DNA from: Autumnicola lenta
GTDB lineage: Bacteria > Bacteroidota > Bacteroidia > Flavobacteriales > Flavobacteriaceae
NCBI RefSeq assembly: GCF_031846515.1
Contig: NZ_JAVRHO010000018.1
Coordinates: forward strand, 26,141 to 90,140
Direction of reading: 5' to 3'
Length of the DNA stretch: 64,000 bases
Both the position numbers and the translations under genes were made by a program. Under the pieces are notes generated by a model. The model did not search any database. It worked only from the letters and a program-made list of their open reading frames with translations, and was not told the DNA's origin. Numbering within the stretch: position 1 is the stretch's first letter; every line of letters starts with the position of its first letter. Shown here piece by piece: positions 59,520-64,000 of the stretch.

Positions 59520-61331
59520 TTAATTACTCAGGTTTTGAAGTGCCACCATTGCACGAAACTCCTCTGAATTATGGTAAAGTTGCTGAAAAGATCCCTGGGC
59601 AGACAGTTTACCGGAATCCATCAGTACAATCCTGTCTGCATCCCTCACGGTTGCCAAACGGTGAGCAATGATAATAATTGTGTATTCGCCCTTTAGATTC
59701 TTAATATTCTGTTGTACAGCAGCTTCAGTTTCACCGTCTAATGCAGATGTTGCTTCGTCCATAAACAGAAAATCTACATCCTTGTAAAGCTCACGTGCAA
59801 TGGAGAGACGCTGTTTTTGCCCTCCGCTAATATTTATCCCGTTTGATCCTAAAACAGTTTCTTCGTGTTGAGGCAAATCCTTTATAAATTGTAAAATTTC
59901 AGCTTTTTCTGCCGCCCACCGGAATCTTCTAAAATTTTTGTCAGTTTTTGGTGCCCAAAAAGTAATATTATTAAAAACAGTATCATTAAATATTACTGCA
60001 TCCTGCAAAATATAACCTATACGACTTCTAAAACTATTAAGATTCAATTCATTAATATTTAAATTGTCTATTTTATATTCACCACTTACCGGCCTTACCA
60101 GACCGGCCAAAATATTCATTAAAGTAGACTTTCCCGCACCACTCTCCCCGACTATGGCAATGGTTTCATTTTTGTAAATCGTTAGGTTTATATCTTGAAG
60201 TATGGGTTCCTTCATATGAAATCCAAAAGAAAGATTTCTTAAGACTAGAGAATTCGCAAATGACGAAAAGATTTGATTTCCATTCTGTTCTTTATTTTTT
60301 TTAAGTTCTGATGTAAAAATTTTCATATTGTCCAGAGATCCTGAAGTTGACAAAAAAGAATTCCATTGTTCCTGTACGCCAATAAAAAAAGTTATTCCTC
60401 TGTAAAGCAGGATAAGACTAAGTAAAATGTTTCCCAAATTCTCATTAAACACATAGATATTTACAAATATAGCCCCGAAAATAACCAGAATTGTCAAGGG
60501 TTCGCGAAGTCCAGCCAAGAGGGAATCTACTTTTCCCAGCTTTTGTTGAACAGCCTCAACTTTCAGAATATTTTTTTTAAGTTTTTGATTATAAATTTCC
60601 GTTAGACCTGTAGCTTTTAAATACTGGAAGAAGTGCACGGTTTGAACGAGCAAGTTTTGAAATTTATGAGACTCCAAAGTGTACTGTCGAGAAAAAAATT
60701 TGGTTTGCTTGTATAATCTACGAAATATAAGGTTTAGAAAAGACGCCCCAAAAATAACCAACAATGTAAACTTCCAATCAGCTCCTAAAGCAAGAATTAT
60801 ATAGACGAATACCAGAGCTCCCATCTGGACTGTTTTCAGATAAAATTTGTAAGCACTATTTACCCGTTGCACTTCCCCACTAAATGTATTTTGAATTCTT
60901 CCTGTATCAGCTCTTAGAAAAGCATTAAAGCTAGAATTCCCAAATAAATCAATATTTGAGACCCTGATCTTCCTCATAAATGATTGCTGGTACAGTATGC
61001 GCATATAAGCTTCAAAATATTTCGCTATACCTTTAAGTATGAAAAAGGTAAAAATCAGCAAGAAAAAATTAAAAAGAGAAGGAGCAACTCCCAGGTTGTC
61101 TACTATAAAAGAGCTGATAAAGTCTGAACTTGATTCAGTATTAACAGGATCTCCCGTATTTTCTTCTGAAGATATCATTTTAAAAAGCGGAATGAAAAGA
61201 GCGATTCCTACGCTATCTAAAAGCCCCACCAGTAAACTTAAAAAAATTGCAATAAAAATTCTGTATCTCAAGTATTGGTAAAAATAATTGAAGTAGTGAA
61301 AGAAATTTTTAATGCGGAACCTGAAATCCAT
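59520..61331 (-). CDS. PglK/MsbA-like ABC flippase (membrane-ATPase half transporter)
   Basis: 603 residues. Six membrane helices (about 20-320) are followed by an ATPase domain (about 360-600): Walker A AIVGESGAGKSTLMN, signature NISGGQKQRLSIAREL, Walker B DVDFLFMDEATSALDGE and the H-loop IIIAHRLATV. The layout matches PglK of Campylobacter and MsbA. In this locus it most likely flips an undecaprenyl-linked oligosaccharide across the inner membrane. No Wzx or Wzy is seen in the window. Confidence 0.88.
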   Translation of the reverse strand: MDFRFRIKNFFHYFNYFYQYLRYRIFIAIFLSLLVGLLDSVGIALFIPLFKMISSEENTGDPVNTESSSDFISSFIVDNLGVAPSLFNFFLLIFTFFILKGIAKYFEAYMRILYQQSFMRKIRVSNIDLFGNSSFNAFLRADTGRIQNTFSGEVQRVNSAYKFYLKTVQMGALVFVYIILALGADWKFTLLVIFGASFLNLIFRRLYKQTKFFSRQYTLESHKFQNLLVQTVHFFQYLKATGLTEIYNQKLKKNILKVEAVQQKLGKVDSLLAGLREPLTILVIFGAIFVNIYVFNENLGNILLSLILLYRGITFFIGVQEQWNSFLSTSGSLDNMKIFTSELKKNKEQNGNQIFSSFANSLVLRNLSFGFHMKEPILQDINLTIYKNETIAIVGESGAGKSTLMNILAGLVRPVSGEYKIDNLNINELNLNSFRSRIGYILQDAVIFNDTVFNNITFWAPKTDKNFRRFRWAAEKAEILQFIKDLPQHEETVLGSNGINISGGQKQRLSIARELYKDVDFLFMDEATSALDGETEAAVQQNIKNLKGEYTIIIIAHRLATVRDADRIVLMDSGKLSAQGSFQQLYHNSEEFRAMVALQNLSN

Positions 61332-61347
61332 ATGAACCTTGTGCTTT

Positions 61348-61355
61348 CAAAAATA
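61348..61355 (-). promoter_or_regulatory. Candidate internal promoter (-7 box) before the ABC flippase
   Basis: On the minus strand TATTTTTG matches TAnnTTTG, 16 bp before the flippase ATG, in the 120-bp gap after the aminotransferase gene. The -33 box is not clear. Confidence 0.45.
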
Positions 61356-61375
61356 TAAATATCGAACGGACTCGG

Positions 61376-61402
61376 ACCAGATGTTCAACTACTTCATCTG
61401 GT
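61376..61402 (-). other. Hairpin in the gap before the ABC flippase
   Basis: A perfect 8-bp stem ACCAGATG/CATCTGGT with an 11-base loop, without a following T-tract. It lies between the aminotransferase stop and the candidate promoter and could attenuate or stabilise transcripts; role unknown. Confidence 0.4.
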
Positions 61403-61451
61403 TCTTCAGAAATAAGAGAGAATCAAAATTTACTTGATTTTCAAATTTCCG

Positions 61452-62588
61452 TTAGTTCAAGAAATCGTTAATAGCTTCTGATATTCTTTTTTTGTCTTGT
61501 TCTAGAAGATTTGATCCTGATGGTAGACACAAGCTGTTTTTAAAAGCACTTGATGCTATTTCACTCCCATAATAGGGTGCATTTTTAAATACCGGTTGTA
61601 AATGCATAGGCTTCCACAAAGGACGACTTTCAATATTTTTTTCCTGAAGATGTAATCTTAAATCTTCCCGTTTCAAACCATTTTTCAGTTTATCGATTTG
61701 AATAACAGTTAACCAGTGGTTAGAGAAGTAATTGTCTGTAGGTTCACTAAAAACTTTCACCCCCTCTTCATCTTTGAAGACACCTTTATAAAAATCGTTC
61801 ATCTGGCGTCTGGCTTTAACGTGCACATCAAGAACTTCCATTTGTCCGCGACCAATACCTGCAGAAATATTACTTAACCGGTAGTTATATCCTATCTGAC
61901 TGTGTTGGTAATGCGGCGCATCATCTCTTGCTTGTGTGGCTAAAAAAATGGCTTGGTCTTTCTTTTCAATATCCTTTGTAACCAAAGCTCCACCACCAGA
62001 TGTTGTAATAATTTTATTACCATTAAATGATAAAATTGCCAAATCACCAAATGTACCGCATTTCTGTCCATTATACGAACTGCCCAATGCCTCTGCACTA
62101 TCCTCTATTACCGGAATATCATATTTTTTGGCAACAGCATGTACTTCATTTACTTTGTAAGGCATCCCATACAAATGCACTCCTATAATTGCTTTAGGTT
62201 TTTTACCTTTTTTAATTCTGTCTTCTATTGCATCTTCAAGCGCCTTAGGACATATATTTAGCGTTTCTTCTTCACTATCTACAAAAACAGGGGTGGCTCC
62301 TAAATAAGCAATAGGATTAGCCGACGCTGCAAAGGTTAGACTTTGACATATCACCTCATCTTCTCTTTCCACTCCAAGCATAATTAGTGCTAAATGCAAT
62401 GCAGCGGTCCCTGAACTTAAAGCTGCTACCTTTACATTCTCCTGTAAATAATTCTCAAGATCTTTTTCAAAACTAGTTACATTAGGTCCCAAGGGAGCAA
62501 TCCAATTCTCCTTGAAGGCCTCATTTATATATGTTTGTTCATTTCCTCCCATATGTGGAGAAGAAAGCCATATTTTATTTTGCTTCAT
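61452..62588 (-). CDS. PglE-like nucleotide-sugar aminotransferase (DegT/DnrJ)
   Basis: 378 residues, PLP-dependent. The start WLSSPHMGGNEQTYINEAF is typical for PglE/WeeJ-like enzymes that aminate UDP-4-keto-6-deoxy-GlcNAc. SSGTAALHLALIMLGV binds the PLP phosphate, VIEDSAEALGSSYNG carries the PLP-stacking region, and the Schiff-base Lys is in ILSFNGNKIITTSGGG. YNYRLSNISAGIGRGQME completes the family signature. It overlaps the acetyltransferase gene by 14 bp. Confidence 0.9.
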   Translation of the reverse strand: MKQNKIWLSSPHMGGNEQTYINEAFKENWIAPLGPNVTSFEKDLENYLQENVKVAALSSGTAALHLALIMLGVEREDEVICQSLTFAASANPIAYLGATPVFVDSEEETLNICPKALEDAIEDRIKKGKKPKAIIGVHLYGMPYKVNEVHAVAKKYDIPVIEDSAEALGSSYNGQKCGTFGDLAILSFNGNKIITTSGGGALVTKDIEKKDQAIFLATQARDDAPHYQHSQIGYNYRLSNISAGIGRGQMEVLDVHVKARRQMNDFYKGVFKDEEGVKVFSEPTDNYFSNHWLTVIQIDKLKNGLKREDLRLHLQEKNIESRPLWKPMHLQPVFKNAPYYGSEIASSAFKNSLCLPSGSNLLEQDKKRISEAINDFLN

Positions 62589-63201
62589 ATATCTTATTAA
62601 ATTTAATTATTTTACCCGGGTTACCTACAACAGTAGCGTAATTCGGCACATCATTTATTACAACAGCACCAGCCCCTACTGTTGCCCATTTGCCAATGTT
62701 TATATTTTGAATTACAGAAGCTCCCAGACCAATTTGAGTTCCCTCATCTATTTGAACATTGCCTGCAATGGACGCATTTGGTGAAATATGTACAAAATCT
62801 TTTAAAATTGCTTCATGCTCCACCACAGCACCGGTATTTATAATGCAATGTTCGCCAACCACAGCTTCCGCATTAACAGAAGCATTCGCCATAACCACGG
62901 TACCTTTTCCTATTTTAGCTGAAGGGGAAATAATAGCAGAAGAATGTGAAATAAAGGAGGCGTATTTACCTTTTATTAGAACTGCAATTTCTTTCCTTAT
63001 CCTGTTATTTCCTACGCCTATAATAATGAAATTTTGCATCACCTTATCTGTTGTAGGCTGATGAACAACTTCATAATCCAAAATTTGTTCAATAGCTGGA
63101 TTATCATCAAATACATAAGAAATAGCATTCCCATTGGAATGAAGGATATCTATGATGACTTTGGCATGACCACTTGCCCCGTAGACACTAATTTTTTCCA
63201 T
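62575..63201 (-). CDS. PglD-like sugar O/N-acetyltransferase
   Basis: 208 residues. An N-terminal Rossmann part (ISVYGASGHAKVIIDIL) binds the UDP-sugar. A left-handed beta-helix of hexapeptide repeats (about 85-195) binds acetyl-CoA, with catalytic His in GAVVEHEAIL and a second His in FVHISPNASIAGNV. The close resemblance to PglD suggests N-acetylation of UDP-4-amino-bacillosamine precursor. It overlaps pglC-like and pglE-like genes by 14 bp on each side, so all three are coupled. Confidence 0.9.
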   Translation of the reverse strand: MEKISVYGASGHAKVIIDILHSNGNAISYVFDDNPAIEQILDYEVVHQPTTDKVMQNFIIIGVGNNRIRKEIAVLIKGKYASFISHSSAIISPSAKIGKGTVVMANASVNAEAVVGEHCIINTGAVVEHEAILKDFVHISPNASIAGNVQIDEGTQIGLGASVIQNINIGKWATVGAGAVVINDVPNYATVVGNPGKIIKFNKIYEAK

Positions 63202-63820
63202 TATAAGGTTCTGTTGTAGCCATATTTGCCATATTCACTCCTTCGGACTTAACCACCTTTAGGACAGTCCACCAAAAAATTTTCACATCAAGCATGAAGG
63301 AAACATTCTTCACATACCAAACATCGTATTCAAACTTTTTATTCCAACTAATTAAATTTCTTCCTTTTACCTGAGCCAGGCCTGTTATTCCAGGCCTTAC
63401 AAGATGTCGTTGATTTTGATCTTCTGTATACAGCTTTAGGTAGGCAGGAAGTAACGGCCGGGGTCCTATTAAACTCATATCCAATCTAAGAACATTTAAA
63501 AGTTGTGGTATTTCATCTAGAGAAGTTTTTCTGATAAATTTCCCAATTCCAGTGAGTCTTTCTGAATCAGGAAGTAAATTACCATTTACGTCCCTTTGAT
63601 CATTCATCGTCTTAAATTTTATTATTTTAAATAAACGAGCATTTTTACCAGGTCTAGTCTGAAAAAAGAAAGGATTTCCTTTATTAGAGACAAAAAGAGT
63701 AATAGTAATCAGAAGAAAAATTGGGGATAAAACAACACACCCAAAAAATGCTAATAAAAAATCTAGTAAAGGTTTGAAAAACGTCTTATACACACTATTT
63801 AGACTATTAGAGTTTAACAC
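63188..63820 (-). CDS. PglC-like phosphoglycosyl transferase
   Basis: 210 residues of the small monotopic family of bacterial sugar transferases. A membrane-embedded N-terminal helix (LLDFLLAFFGCVVLSPIFLL) with the kinking Ser-Pro is followed by GNPFFFQTRPGKNARLFKII, the Asp-Glu dyad in KTSLDEIPQLLNVLRLDMS, LIGPRPLLP and RPGITGLAQVKGRN. It transfers a phospho-sugar, probably diNAcBac-phosphate, to undecaprenyl phosphate and so starts glycan assembly. It is the first gene of the visible minus-strand cluster. Confidence 0.93.
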   Translation of the reverse strand: MLNSNSLNSVYKTFFKPLLDFLLAFFGCVVLSPIFLLITITLFVSNKGNPFFFQTRPGKNARLFKIIKFKTMNDQRDVNGNLLPDSERLTGIGKFIRKTSLDEIPQLLNVLRLDMSLIGPRPLLPAYLKLYTEDQNQRHLVRPGITGLAQVKGRNLISWNKKFEYDVWYVKNVSFMLDVKIFWWTVLKVVKSEGVNMANMATTEPYNGKN

Positions 63821-63831
63821 ACAAAACTAAA

Positions 63832-63839
63832 ACATAAAA
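63832..63839 (-). promoter_or_regulatory. Possible -7 box upstream of the pglC-like gene
   Basis: On the minus strand TAGTTTTG fits TAnnTTTG, but it is only 11 bp from the ATG, which would give an almost leaderless transcript. No -33 box. The remaining 160 bases to the window end show no gene. Confidence 0.25.
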
Positions 63840-64000
63840 AAAGATACATCTGTAAATTTTTGTTAAATCCTGTTGAGAGGCTTCCCAGACATTTTTTATA
63901 GTTTTTCAGGTACTATTTAGATTTTCACGTGAAATTTTCCCTCTACACGCATCATCTAAGTGCAGGCCCTACTCTTATAAATTTTCAGATAAAGAAATAA

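Noticed and set aside
1..64000. Insertion sequences, prophage, tRNA or rRNA genes
   Set aside because: None of the coding regions resembles a transposase, integrase or phage protein, and no tRNA or rRNA sequence was recognised by eye; a covariance-model scan would be needed to exclude small RNAs.

Overview
The window looks like chromosome of a member of the Bacteroidota, most likely family Flavobacteriaceae. The basis is the gene content: a rpsF-rpsR-rplI operon without ssb, a LytTR-type regulator, DUF2147 and DUF6495-like proteins, a fused aspartokinase/homoserine dehydrogenase, and Wza/Wzc/YwqE capsule genes. Several promoters also carry the Bacteroidota -7 box TAnnTTTG, and Shine-Dalgarno sequences are largely absent. 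No rRNA, tRNA, insertion sequence, prophage or CRISPR array was seen.

Layout. 0-20 kb is mostly housekeeping: aldo/keto reductase, hisS, an ABC permease, ribosomal proteins, a LytTR regulator, priA, a nadC-YihY-CHI-DUF2147 operon, rlmH-rdgB, a DEAD-box helicase, trmH, a sirtuin and purB. 20-27 kb is a four-gene minus-strand light-sensing operon: a CheB-CheR-PAS histidine kinase, a bacteriophytochrome, a response regulator and a heme oxygenase that would supply biliverdin. 27.9-30.7 kb is proC-proB-proA. 30.8-31.5 kb is a gene-free field of 33-bp palindromes and shared flanking motifs. 31.7-37.5 kb carries an M61 peptidase lipoprotein, a KefB-type antiporter and an AarF/UbiB kinase. 37.7-42.6 kb is the threonine operon thrA-thrB-thrC, preceded by an unannotated 34-residue leader peptide rich in Thr, Ile and Met codons. 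42.7-45.4 kb is a MoxR/BchI-like ATPase paired with a VWA protein.

From 45.8 kb to the end is a surface-polysaccharide locus. Wzi, YwqE, Wzc and Wza form the export and regulation part. A CapD/PglF-like dehydratase plus PglE-, PglD- and PglC-like proteins could make UDP-di-N-acetylbacillosamine and load it onto undecaprenyl phosphate. Between them lie a PglK-like ABC flippase, GT2 and GT4 glycosyltransferases, and a four-gene block: HMGL-type aldolase fused to a Rossmann-like domain, NeuA/KdsB-like cytidylyltransferase, HAD phosphatase and GT29-like transferase. I read this block as a possible route to a CMP-activated ulosonic acid that uses a pyruvate aldolase instead of a NeuB/KdsA synthase.

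The most notable non-coding features are the thr leader, the 33-bp palindrome family with compensatory changes, a 112-bp tandem repeat after hisS, and two 7-bp repeat arrays, each between convergent genes.
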